Assembly (NCBI GenBank): GCA_013397795.1
Contig: VZTJ01005471.1
Coordinates: 68,964 to 132,963 of the forward strand
Direction of reading: 5' to 3'
From: Orthonyx spaldingii
Taxonomy: Eukaryota; Chordata; Aves; Passeriformes; Orthonychidae
Length of the DNA stretch: 64,000 nt
The notes under the pieces are model-generated. The model ran no database searches. It had not been told where the DNA came from and saw only the letters and a list, made by a program, of their open reading frames with translations. Position 1 is the first letter of the stretch. Every line of letters begins with the position of its first letter. The position numbers and the translations under genes are program-made. Below, piece by piece: positions 35,001-46,085 of the stretch.

Positions 35001-35736
35001 CCCCATTGTAGACGCAGCCTCGGTGGAAAAACCCCGTTCACTAAATCGGCAGAGGTGTAACACAGGAAAACCATAAACAGCTTTAGAGAGCTGAACAGAG
35101 CCACTGAGGGGCAGCAAAAAGGACAGACAGAAATGTACCGATGGGACAAGGAAAGAAGGAGCCTAGATCAGATCCAGCCATGCTGTGTAGCCACACTTCT
35201 CGCTGTAGCTTGTACTTGCAGGGCTATCAGGAACCACTGACAGAGGGCATCCTATTCTTTTTTGCATTTATGTGTTCATTCTTATCCCCCTCCCGCTTTG
35301 CCACGTAAAAGAGAAATAAAATGAATGATAGCCACAAATCGAACAATTCTATGTTCTTAGAGGAGAATCACTATTACATTTCCACAGGATTTATTACAGG
35401 ATTTATAATCTTCAGAAAATGCAACTCCTTGTAAATTCTGTTAGAATGACAGCAGCTCAGTATGCTGGAAATCAGGTGCCCAAAATGTAGATTTAAGTTG
35501 AAAATTTATCATCTGTTTGAAAATATTGTCCTGTTTGTGCACAGTTACATCTGTGTGGCAGCACAGAACAACAGGTACAGCTGCTGCTTTGTTCAGAGGC
35601 AGCACCCTTTGCTGCTTGTCCCTTACTTATATAGGTACTAAAGCTGCTACCTGATTTGATCAGACTGGTCTGCTGAACTGCCCACAGCATGCCCTTTATC
35701 CTGAGGTGGGTAAGAATAAATAAACTTCACTTATTT

Positions 35737-35737
<1 letters not shown>

Positions 35738-35767
<30 letters not shown>

Positions 35768-35793
35768 ATATGCGTGTATATATATATATAGCT
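35738..35793. repeat. TA/TG microsatellite
   Basis: Compound run of alternating TA, then TG, then TATGCG, then TA units. It is alternating purine-pyrimidine throughout. Confidence 0.95.
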
Positions 35794-38700
35794 ATTTTGT
35801 AATCTTCCACTGAAAACTGCCAACAAGCCAACAACACTCACTGTGACCTGTGGGCAGCAATTAATTTTATTTTAACATCAGAGTGTATGAATTAACTGAC
35901 AGCTGTACTGGAGGATTCCTCAGCCCTGTTGGACAGAACTCCACCAGGCACTGCCTGCTAATAAGTAGAGTCTCCAAAGCAGTCTCCTGACACAATACCC
36001 ACCCGCTCCCTCACCCTCCCCCTCAGATCCAAACAGTTCCATAGTATATTCTTCAGGCTTACTACTCCAGGGAATGTTTTTCCTACATGTTGAATAAAGA
36101 TGCCAAAGAGCTTGGTTTGGTTTAATGGGAGCCTGCCCCATGAGTCCAGTGTCAGGTACTTTGTACCATTCTTCCTGAAGCAGTAACACTGGCAGCAGGT
36201 TAGGAAACTTCACCAGTAATTCAAGTCTTCACTTTCAAATAGGTTTTGCAAACAGACAAGAGTCCTTCTTACCTTCTGAACACTCATAGTCAGTGGTTTG
36301 CTCTGTGATTTGTTATATCAATCATTTTCTGTAAATAATTTTTAAAACAAAACAGGCATGTAGCACTTATTTGTGTAACAAAGCAAAATAAAACAAAGAA
36401 TGACAATAACAAGCCTATATGCAGCTAATAGAACTTACTCAGCATAACAGTGCTGTGGATCCATGGATATACACAACAAAACAGTAAGACCTGCCTCCAA
36501 ACCTCACAGACTGTAGAACGGTTTCAAATGATTCATTTCTATGATTTGTTGTTGTTGTTGTTAAATGGAAATAATATTAAGTTATTGTGGTGCTATTTTT
36601 TCCATGTAAAATACCTCAAACTCTAAGCTATTCGCCATAATAAGTTCTCTCATCTCCAGGATTGTGTACACTCACAAATGAGTAAGGATTTACACAACAA
36701 GCACACCAAACTGCAGCTCTGGTTTCCTTCTATGTACTTAACAAAATGAAAGCAAACTAATGAGATACAGAAATATGAAATATGAAAATATTGGACTAAC
36801 TCACTTTCACATGTATTTCAGCTGCCTGGAAACAAATGCCAAAGAGCTGTACAACCTCAGTACAACTGTACAACTTCAGCTCACTGCTCTGAGTTCCTCA
36901 AGGCAGACACATTTTTGAACAAGTTTCTTTTACTATTTGGAAAGATTCAGTGAATAATTTCTCAGTTTATACATCTTTTAAAAACCATGATAATGTATCA
37001 GTGTTTTTAGAAAGGGATAAGTAATTTGCCAAATGCTTTCTAATCTCTCACACTCTTAGTGTTTCCACAGGCATGAGACAACTTGAACTTAAAACAATAA
37101 ATTTAGATGAATACAGCACCATAGAACAAACTACGCCTCTTTGGTAGTTTGCATCTTTCCAGAGTGGAAAAAAAAAAAATTAACACCATATGCTTTTTAA
37201 GAGTTAGGAAAGACCCACAGAAACCAATCACATAACAACTCAAGCCTCAGTCAGGATTAGAGTGCCAATGAGTTGTGGTTTGTAATTTGTACTAATCTGT
37301 GCATGAGAAGTCCTTCACTGGACACAGAAATTACACTTCTTTGATATTTAAAGACACATGCAATGCACTTATAAATAAATATTGTTTCATAAGCAGAAAC
37401 TATGAGAAGTGGTATGAGGAAGTGGAGTCAGATTTGGCAACATCTCAATGCCACATGCAATCTGGTCACACAACAATCTCCTCCTATCAGCTGAATATCT
37501 TTAAAATGTCAAACATCACTCTCTTTGAGAGATTTTAGTTTTATTTTGAAGATAGTGATGATTAAGAGGCTAACCTTACCAGACAAGTATTTTTCAATTC
37601 AGTGAAAAATTCAGCCTTCTACTTCATAAAAAGTCATTCAATGTTTAATTTAACAGACTTGGTCCTGTGAAATTCTGAGCACTCTACTTCTAAAATATTA
37701 AGAATTCAGAATTCTGCTGACTAGCACCTAAGACAGCAGTAGATATCAGAACATAAGGAAGTTTTACTTTGTTCTCCTGATTGTGCTACTACTTTCTGTT
37801 TATCAATTATTTATTGGCACTACATGCTCAGATTTCTTTCCTTGCCATTTGACTACACATTAATCACTCCTTACAGAGACTCTACCTCAAATGTTTGTTT
37901 TTTTCTAGCTGTTCAAGAACAATGCCAAGATAGTTCCCAGTCCATGTATGTACTCACCCCTTCATGCAGCATCTTGCAAGGCTGAAACAGAAGTTGTTTT
38001 CCAGAATCTCTCCCCCTTCCATTTCATGTGCAGATTGGTGATAACAAGTGGTTCCTCATCAATAAAAAGATGCTGACATTCTTAAAAAAATAAAAAATAA
38101 AGAGTCAACAGAACTTCCCTGGGCTTATTATTTTATATAGCTATGATGTAATATGACTTAAAAAAATATTTCTTTATGCTTCTTCAGAAAAAAAAAGCTT
38201 TCATTTCACTTGGGCTAAAATTACTTTTTAAATGACTGAGGTTTTTAATATGTCCTTAGTTTTCCAGCAGGACCACACTCACATCTAGCCAACTAGGGAA
38301 TATAACTGGTATATCCCAATATAATTCTCATCTTTTTTTCTTCATACTGAGAGAATTCAAAACCACTCAACTGAGAATACTATAGTGACAGCCCTGTGCT
38401 ATTTTAATTATCTGTTATAAAGTACTTTTACTCCCAACGAGCATTCTCACAAATGTCCAAGTCTTTCTGTGGACACATTTAGAGTAGTTATGGTCTCCAA
38501 GGTGCACACACAGTGCCATAAGATCTCTTTGCAATTGACCTTTATTTTGAGGATTTACATCCCAAAGGTAGAGATTTTGTTTTTATATACTTTATAAGGC
38601 CCATTTAGGAAAAAAAAGCATACATAGCTAAAAAAAATCCAAACAAATTAAAGATTCAGAGAGATTTTGAAAAAGCAGATTAAAAAAAAGTTTAAATTCC

Positions 38701-40378
38701 AAAATGATGTCAGAAAATATGCTTGTACATTTAATAAATCTGAATTCAACTTCATTTATTTTCCAAGACAAGTATGGTGTTCTCTTTTTTTCCCTCTTGC
38801 ACAAATATGATATGTGCAATAGAAGCAGAACTCAGAAAGCAAATCTCATCAGGAAAGCTATAGAAAAGTAAAGACAAAAGTAGAGCTGTTTGCTATTTTG
38901 AAGTACAAGCTGCTTCTGAAAAAATACTAAGAAAAGTTATGTTTCCTTGCCCATTTTGGGATGACAGTGAGCATTATAATTCATATTTTAGAACAAGATG
39001 AGTATCTTAGGCCATATATGCGACTCTCCCGTAGGACATTATTATCCCTTGTAATTCTGTAACACTCCACACATGAAATATTAAAAGCATAACAACACAA
39101 AATCACAACTGAAGTGTAACCCTCTCTCCATGGTTTAAAATTCATGACACCCTTTATGAAAACTACAGTATTAACAGAAAATGAAGACACTAAGGAAGTA
39201 CTGAAAAGCAAGTGACAAACCCACAAAATATTTCCAATAAGTAGCCAAAACTCCCTATGCACCTGAGTGTAGAGGATGACAGCCAATATAAGGCACCAAC
39301 AGATTGATAAGAACGTTTTTTTGGACCATGCTAAGAGTTCCTTCCAAACATGGGAAAAAACAGCAAGCATGCTGTCTGTGGAGTTCCACAAACCTCTGAT
39401 AAGGTCTGCACACTCTCATTTTTCCAATGCACTACACCGTATTACTTGAAATCCCCAAAGTTGCCGCTCAAAGCCGCTACGAGCCGATGGGCGCCCGGCA
39501 GCTCCTGCCAGCTAGCAAAGGTTACGATACGGGTTTAGGTTTGAGCAGACGTGTGACCACATCACATGAACCACAACTGCCTCAGCTCCAGCACGCGGCC
39601 AGGTAGCCAGCCCCAGTGCTAAGTCAATGATTCAGGATTTACAAAGGAAACACTTTTTACAGCTGATCCGTTTTGCTGCCTGCAAAGCAAATTCCAAAAG
39701 GAGAGCGGTGCCACACGCCAATGAGAAAGTCTGTGCATGTTCTGTAATACAAGGAGTTTGACCACGATCTTCCTTCTCAACAACACTTGTGCAACACCTT
39801 TATTAGTGCAGTACTACTAAGACACCCAATGCCAAAATTGCCAAACATTATCATTCCAGATAATCCCATGTGACGAATCCTGTGCTCATACGACTTCCAT
39901 CAGAGAGCTTAGGAACAGCTCCCCGTGCCGCTGAATGAGACTGGGCCAATCTTAATACGAATACAAGGCAACACCTCTCCGCACTCCTTTCCACTGTTAC
40001 TTCTGAATGCGTTTTGGAGAGCAAGTATCCAGCCCCACAGGGACAACCAAGAACTCAGCAAACTACGAAAGCAAACTCGTGAGGCGTTCCCACTGACCTA
40101 CTCCTCGCTGCCAGGACAGAGGACCCTTCTCTGACCGGCCAACCTGGCACAGCACAACCCGCCTGACCGAGCCAAGCCAACAGCAGGAACCTCCAAGCAC
40201 GTCCTTTCTGCCTAGTGCCCGAGTTCGTTCCAGGTGAAGGGCGATCCAGATGTTCCATTTAGGAGACGTGACAGCTGCCAACCAGCCCCTCGTGTGACAG
40301 GGCACTACCCCCTGCTCTGTTCCCACCTCCAGCATCCCGAAATCCCGCTCCGCCGGGGCTTCCCGGGGGGTTCTTTAC

Positions 40379-40820
40379 CTGCGCCCGGGCCGGCTCTGCC
40401 CGTGCCGCAGCCCCGCGGCCCCGTTCCGCAGCCGGCGGCCGAGAGAGCCGCGGGAGCCGCTACAGCATCTCCCGGGCCGGCTACCTCCTCCTGCTGCTTC
40501 TCGCCGCCGCTCCGCCGAGGGCTTCGCACCGCGGGGCCAGAGAGATAAGGAACAGCGAATAGCAAGGGAGGGGAGGAGAAGAAAGGACAGGTCATTAGCA
40601 AAGCCGCCGCCGCGTTAGTGAGGCGGGGGCGTCACCCAGCCCCGGGCGGGCGCTCCCGCCTCCTCCCGGCGCCCCGGCCGGGACACGGGCACTGCGCGGG
40701 CGGGGGGCGCCCCTAAGGCAGTACCGTGCATCGCTGCCGCAGGCTGCGCAGGGCCGGGGCCGGACCGGGCCGCGTCCCCGGCTGCCGGCGGCGAAGGAGC
40801 GGGAGCGGGGCGGGAGCGGC
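40379..40820 (-). other. PPARA: Candidate PPARA non-coding exon 1
   Basis: The right (5') end is estimated from the CCAAT and ETS positions. The left (3') end is a strong donor in transcript sense, GGCGCAG|GTAAAGAAC, with the last exon base at 40379. If transcribed from about 40800 the exon would hold a short upstream open frame (ATG at 40731, stop at 40615, 38 codons). No protein-coding role is implied. Transcript evidence would be needed to confirm both ends. Confidence 0.4.
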
Positions 40821-40892
40821 CGGTGACAGGTCCCGGAAGTGAGGTCGGCACACACCTCCCGCCGCGGCCGCGCGCCATTGGCGGGGCGGGGG

Positions 40893-41160
40893 CGGCCCCG
40901 CTCCCCTCACACCCCTCCCACCCCTCACTGCGCTCACACCTCTCATGGCCCTGACACTCCTTACTGCCTTCGCACTCCTCGCACCCCTCCGCTGCTCTCA
41001 GACCCCTCCCACCCCTCACTGCATTGCCCTCGCACCCCCCCACTGCCCTCGGACCCCGCAATGCCCGCGCTCCCTCCACACGCCTCAGACCCCTCGCTCC
41101 CCTCACACCTCTCACTCCCTTCAGACCTCTCACAACCCCCAGGTCCCTCCGCGGCCCCGC
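40893..41160. repeat. Pyrimidine-rich, imperfectly repetitive tract upstream of PPARA promoter
   Basis: The plus strand is strongly C/T-biased and built from short degenerate motifs such as CACCCCTCCC, CTCACACCTCTC and CAGACCCCTC, repeated at irregular 10-30 base steps. The minus strand is correspondingly G/A-rich. The repeats give a Gly/Glu/Arg-rich minus-strand open frame that is almost certainly not a protein. Confidence 0.8.
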
Positions 41161-41299
41161 ATTTTTACCGGGGCACGGGGCTGAGGGGATCGAGCCTGAG
41201 GCCGCGGCACGTTCGGTCGGGGGCCAATAAAGCCCCCACGGCTGCCGCGGGCACGGTGAGCGCCGCCAGCCTGAGCGCCGGCGCAGAGGGGCCGTGGCT

Positions 41300-44200
41300 G
41301 TGCCCATCCATCGCTCTATGAAACACTTTTCAAAATCATATAAATGTTTGCCTTTGCGTTTGCATTCCATTTGGAGAAGAAAAAAGCCCAACCAATCAAT
41401 CAAACAAACAAAACCAAAATTTAATCAGAAACCCCACCTAATTACTGAGCTGAGTAGCCAATGGCAGAGTACAAGGATGATAAAACAAAACTCACTTCAG
41501 GTGTTTCCAATGGGAAATTAAATGAGGCCTAGAAGGGGAAGGAGAGCACCGCTTTGGGAGTTTGGTCCCTACTGCAGTGAGCACCACACTTACTTAATTC
41601 CATAAATTAATTTCTCATAAATTTGGGTTAAGCAGGTGGCCCTGGACACCAGAGCACTCAGTGCAGGAGCAACAGTAACAAGGCCCCCAAAGGCATGGCT
41701 CACGACCAGCCAGCAAAAGGCAATATTGACCATGGAAAACAGAAGCTAACTAAAGGCCTCATATTGATTTAAAGCCTTTTCAGACTGTTTCAAACCGGTT
41801 CTGGTTACAATTCGACTTCTAAACCACTACTGGTGCTCCTCCATGGTCTGTCCCAAGCTGGGCCAACACCCAATGCCACAAGTCAGTTGATTTAGCAGGT
41901 TAATTCCCAGTTTTAACACCTACATATTTCCCCACAGGTGAGGTGACATGGTACAAGTGCTGCAGTACAGTATTCTAGAGTAAGATGTTGGTGTGGATGC
42001 AGGCTTTTGCCTGGGGAATATGCACGTTTTGATGGATCCACCACTGTTGCCAGTGAGAGGCGGCCTGCCAGGCTGACTTAAGCTTTATCCACACCTCATC
42101 TTCTCCTGACTCACACAAAAGCGCTGTTCCGAAGGCAGTAAAAACACAAAATATTTATTGGAATTCAAAATGAGTTGTGGGTTGTTTCCTGTTTATGAAC
42201 TGCAGGTTCTTCAGCCCACACCAAACGTGTAGCAACCTCTGTCTGCAGCAGGGAGGGCTGTGTTACTCCAGGCATGGAGGAGAGCTCTCTTAACCCCCGT
42301 CCTGGAAGTGATTCTTCTGAAGAACTTGGAAACATTTAGTCCATGAAAACGACTGGTGTTGCAGAAAGTAGTGAAGGAGGAGAATCCATTCCACACTTAA
42401 AATATTTACACAAGAGACTGTAGTAATTCTTTTTGTACTGAAAGAGCTTTTAAAGTGTAGATTACTGACTGGATTGTGTAAATGTGTGTCACAGTTCAAA
42501 TGTTAATCACATACTAAATATCATAAACATCCATCAGAAGTTAGATTATTTACTAGGTTTTTAGCTGGAATAAGCTTTAATTAGTGTTACATGCTATTAA
42601 TACGCAGTAACCTTATTACAATAGCCTAACAGCTTGACAGTTGTGAACGAAGCAGCCAGAATTGTGCAGTTGTTGATTTTCCACTTTTCCAGTAACCAGC
42701 TGGCTTTGTCAGAGGCCTGCACAGCCACACACAACATTTCTATCACAAAACATTTTAATTTGCGAAAGAGAAATGCCTTTTCATTTATTTAAAGGCCAGA
42801 TATGGAGTCTCTCATAACAATTCTGTGGGAGCAGATGAGCAGCTCCAAGTCAGCACAGACTCATTCAGAAGTCTGGGAGACAGACCACACCAGGAAAAAC
42901 TGGCAGCGCCTTCGCCACCTCCTCCAGCTACGGGTAGAATGCAGGAAGTGGGCTGACCCTGCTCTCAAATATTTGCTGTGGTTTCTCTTGCTGATTTGAT
43001 GATAGAGATTTTAACAGACAGTGGGCCTTGTTTTTGCTGGGTCATCATGAAAGACTTCCCCTACAAAGTCGATATAGCCGTAGAGCCTTCCCATTTAAGT
43101 ATTTATTTGAAGTGGAAACTGCAGAGACCTGGTATTGTAGCCAGCACTTTATCAGCTGAAATAGCATACATACGGTTCTGTTTCTCTTTGAGTGCCTGCT
43201 GAAGCCTTACAGAGCTAACGTGTACTAATGGAAAATTATTTTAATTAAATTAATCTTCAAATTATTCGTATTAAAAGAATAGAAGAGGCTGGACAATCAC
43301 AAGACAACAAGTTTTATGAACAGAGGTCACTAGCAGAAGTCTAGAAAACTATCCAAGTGTAATTTAGATATTTTTCTGTATAACTTCATGCATGCTGGAT
43401 CCTGCCCCTTCGTGCCTGGTCAAAATATATCGAAGCCAAAAGTCCCATGTGATAATGAACAGGAGATGATTACATCTGATTTATTTAATATACACAGTAT
43501 GCAAATTATTGTTAAAAGCACAATTCTCTCTCGTTAAATCAACCCCCTTAAAAAAAAAACCAAAACCAAATCAGCCAAGAAAACTGGTGAAGCAAAGGAC
43601 ATCAGTGAGATGTATCCATCCTGAGCTTTCCTTATGAAGCTTTGTCCCAGCATTGCAGTCTGGATACAGAAATATCTATGCTGCTTTGCTTTGCTGTTGG
43701 TTTTAGGTCAGGCTGGATTTGAGGGTTGGTTGTTTTTAGATGCATGTCTCTCTCCTGGATTAAAACAAAGCTCTAAGGCTAAAGGTGACAAATGAAAACA
43801 TTTAGATAAGTCACATGAGACTCATCTGCCTCATTTTAATATGACAGGTTTTGGATGGAACCAGGATGCAACTTACAGGTTTACACAAGTCTACTATTCC
43901 ACAAAACTATTTAGACATTCAGTTTTTTTAAAAATCTGAAATGAGATTGTATTTCCCTACAAAATAAGCAATGAAGCTGTTACTTACATTTAATTTTTGT
44001 TGGAGATGTTTACCATGCCACCACATCAATATAAGGTATGGCCTTGGTCATTTAGATAATTTCTTTTCATGTTTGAAAGTTATTTTGCTCATTACTCTTC
44101 ACTTATTGAAACAATTCATTACTTGTCAGAGCGTCAAGATCAAACATTCCAGGTGTTCATACATCTCTTCCTGTGTCAAAAAACTGCAGAACAGTTGCAT

Positions 44201-45900
44201 ATAAGATCATGGTGCTTTAAACTTATTAACCCTTCTTAAGCCAAAATGTTTATAATTCCTGTCATTACTGTTGATGCTGGTGGTGTCATTGTCGCTATGG
44301 GTTTTCACTGTACTATTGCCAGCCAGGCTGAGAGCTGGAGAATTAAATTTTTTTCATGTGACAGTTCTCTCCCGCCTCATAATTATTACAGTCAGTGTGT
44401 TTCATTTCTTTGTTTTAATTTAAAAAGTTCTTTATTAGCAGTGAGCAAGCACCTTTCTTAAGTAAAGCAGGATGTCCCAAAGCTTTCTTCTGAGGGGCAG
44501 CACATGCTGGAGTCTTCTCCAGGATGGGGAGGAACCAGAGGGAAAATTACTGACTTGAAAACACTTTATGGGAATAAACAATTACTCTTAAAACCCAGCT
44601 GTGGCTATTTTTTCCCAAATTTGCCCTGCCTTCTCATCTGAATAATTTCTTTCTTCAGTGTAAGATTTCTTTTCTATTCATTTATTTTTGTGCTGGACAC
44701 AATTTTGTGCATTACCAGATTCAGCAGGATTTAGCAGGTTTATTTGTGAGCTTTGTTTTTTATCTCTGAGAACTGCTGAAAATCAGTTAAGCTTAATATA
44801 ATAAATTTGCACATTTTTAGAAAACAAATCACTGCTTGGTATCTTGAACTGGGGAGAAGTTTTGTTATTCTCTTACTGGGGTGGATTGCTCCTTCCTTTC
44901 TTTGATGCACATGGTACTTGCAATAGTGTCACTGAAGGAATGAGTTTCCCCCCTTTTTTGGCAGATTTTTTGCTATTATCCTTGGAAATAGATGTACTCT
45001 TAATTTAATTCCTTAATGCATTTTAATTTCTTGATCCCTGTATTTCCAGTCCTTTGAACTGAATACTATTTGAATGTTTGCCGTTTCAAAGAAAGAATTT
45101 TTTTCCGATCCAGGCTTCCCACTTATTCCTACTTTTGCTTTGTTGGCTCAATGAAGCCTTTGTTGCCCCTTTTCCCCCTATCTCAGTTTTCCAGCTGGTG
45201 TTTTATCTGTCTCAATGAGATCCTCTTCTTGGGTGATACACTTAAAATCTGTCCCTGTTGTCCCCTCTATAACTGTGATTCAAATCTTACACAGGAGTGA
45301 CTATTGCAACATCTCTTTGGCCCTCGTTCTCCCCACTCTCCAGCTAAAGCTGACTTTCACTGTCCCCTCTGAAGTCTCTTTACTATTTACGTCAACTCTG
45401 TACCTTCTTTGACGTCTGCTTCCAATTCCCAAACTTTCTTTCCTGTAAGTTCTGGTGCACTCTCTACTCTCCTTTAGCAATCCTGCAGAAAACCTGCCCC
45501 TTCCCTGCAGAGCCTGTATATGAGCATGACAGGGCATGACAAAGAAGCAAGACAGAATGTTCGGTGGATTGTGTTTCTTAATACAATTATTAGCAATTTC
45601 TACTTGGTTTTCTTTAAAATGTGCCCTCCTATGCACCTCTGCAGTATGTTTTTATGCCCTTGCATGCCTCAATCAGCTTATGCTGTCACTGATCAATTTT
45701 CCCAGCATCAATCTTTGTCTATCCTTGTCTAGCTTTAGTTGTAGCCTTAATGTACGTTGCCGAAGTTTTTGGCCCTTCACTTGTGTTTTATGCAGATTTC
45801 AAGAAGGAATTGCTGTGAAAACATCAGCTTGCCCTAAATAATGTTGCTTGGTAAACAATTTAGTCCAAGTGCAGAAATGAACACTGAAGATGCAGCTTCT
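41300..45900. other. Upstream intergenic DNA, nothing recognised
   Basis: AT-rich DNA upstream of PPARA. Open frames are short, overlapping and unrecognised. No exon pair, RNA gene or repeat family could be supported. Confidence 0.6.
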
Positions 45901-45939
45901 GTTTGCCTCCGTGCCTTGTACAGCTCATGCACCAGAGGT

Positions 45940-46085
45940 GTAAGCACATCTCTTTAGCAAGGAGATGCAGTGACTGTGCAGGTTGTACTGCTGCCAGGGC
46001 AGCCAGGGAGAGGCAGTGGTTGTGCACACATTGTACGACTGCCAGAGCACGCGAGGATATGCAGTGCCAGTCCTGCATGCGTGTT
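45940..46085. repeat. Degenerate ~46-bp tandem array
   Basis: Imperfect units recur: TGCAGTGACTGTGCAGGTTG then GTACTGCTGCCAG from about 45965, and GGCAGTGGTTGTGCACACAT then TGTACGACTGCCAG from about 46011. A partial third, TGCAGTGCCAGTCCTGC, lies near 46060. Degeneracy suggests an old minisatellite. Open frames on both strands here reflect the repetition. Confidence 0.6.

Larger units (their letters stand above)
24321..40378 (-). other. PPARA: PPARA long first intron (inferred)
   Basis: About 16 kb between the candidate first exon and the ATG exon. Mammalian PPARA has one or more further non-coding 5' exons; one could lie here, but I could not place it. Contents described separately: a 33-bp tandem pair (30724-30789), a 37-bp minisatellite (34495-34724), a GC-rich patch (34725-35000) and a TA/TG microsatellite (35738-35793). 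There is also a G/T-only low-complexity stretch at about 29400-29570, an AT-rich stretch at 31960-32010, a pyrimidine-rich stretch at about 32940-33180 and a GTT run at 36547-36562. The remainder is AT-rich and shows nothing recognisable. Confidence 0.6.
40300..41290 (-). promoter_or_regulatory. PPARA: CpG-island promoter of PPARA
   Basis: About 1 kb of very GC- and CpG-rich sequence, the only such island of this size in the window. It lies upstream of PPARA in transcript sense. On the minus strand there is a GC-box cluster (plus-strand GGCGGGGCGGGGGCGG, 40880-40895), then CCAATGG (40875-40881), then an ETS-type site (plus-strand CCGGAAGTG, 40833-40841). This order and spacing fit a TATA-less housekeeping-type promoter firing at roughly 40780-40830 toward PPARA. 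No TATA box is seen. The start site itself is inferred. Confidence 0.7.

Noticed and set aside
34693..35149. Overlapping 94-145 codon minus-strand frames in the GC-rich intronic patch
   Set aside because: Three overlapping frames open at once reflect GC content. No domain or splice signals are seen.
40615..41403. 262-codon open frame on the minus strand across the PPARA promoter
   Set aside because: It runs through the CpG island and pyrimidine tract. Its Gly/Glu/Arg-rich repeats come from low-complexity DNA that rarely has stop codons. No domain is seen.
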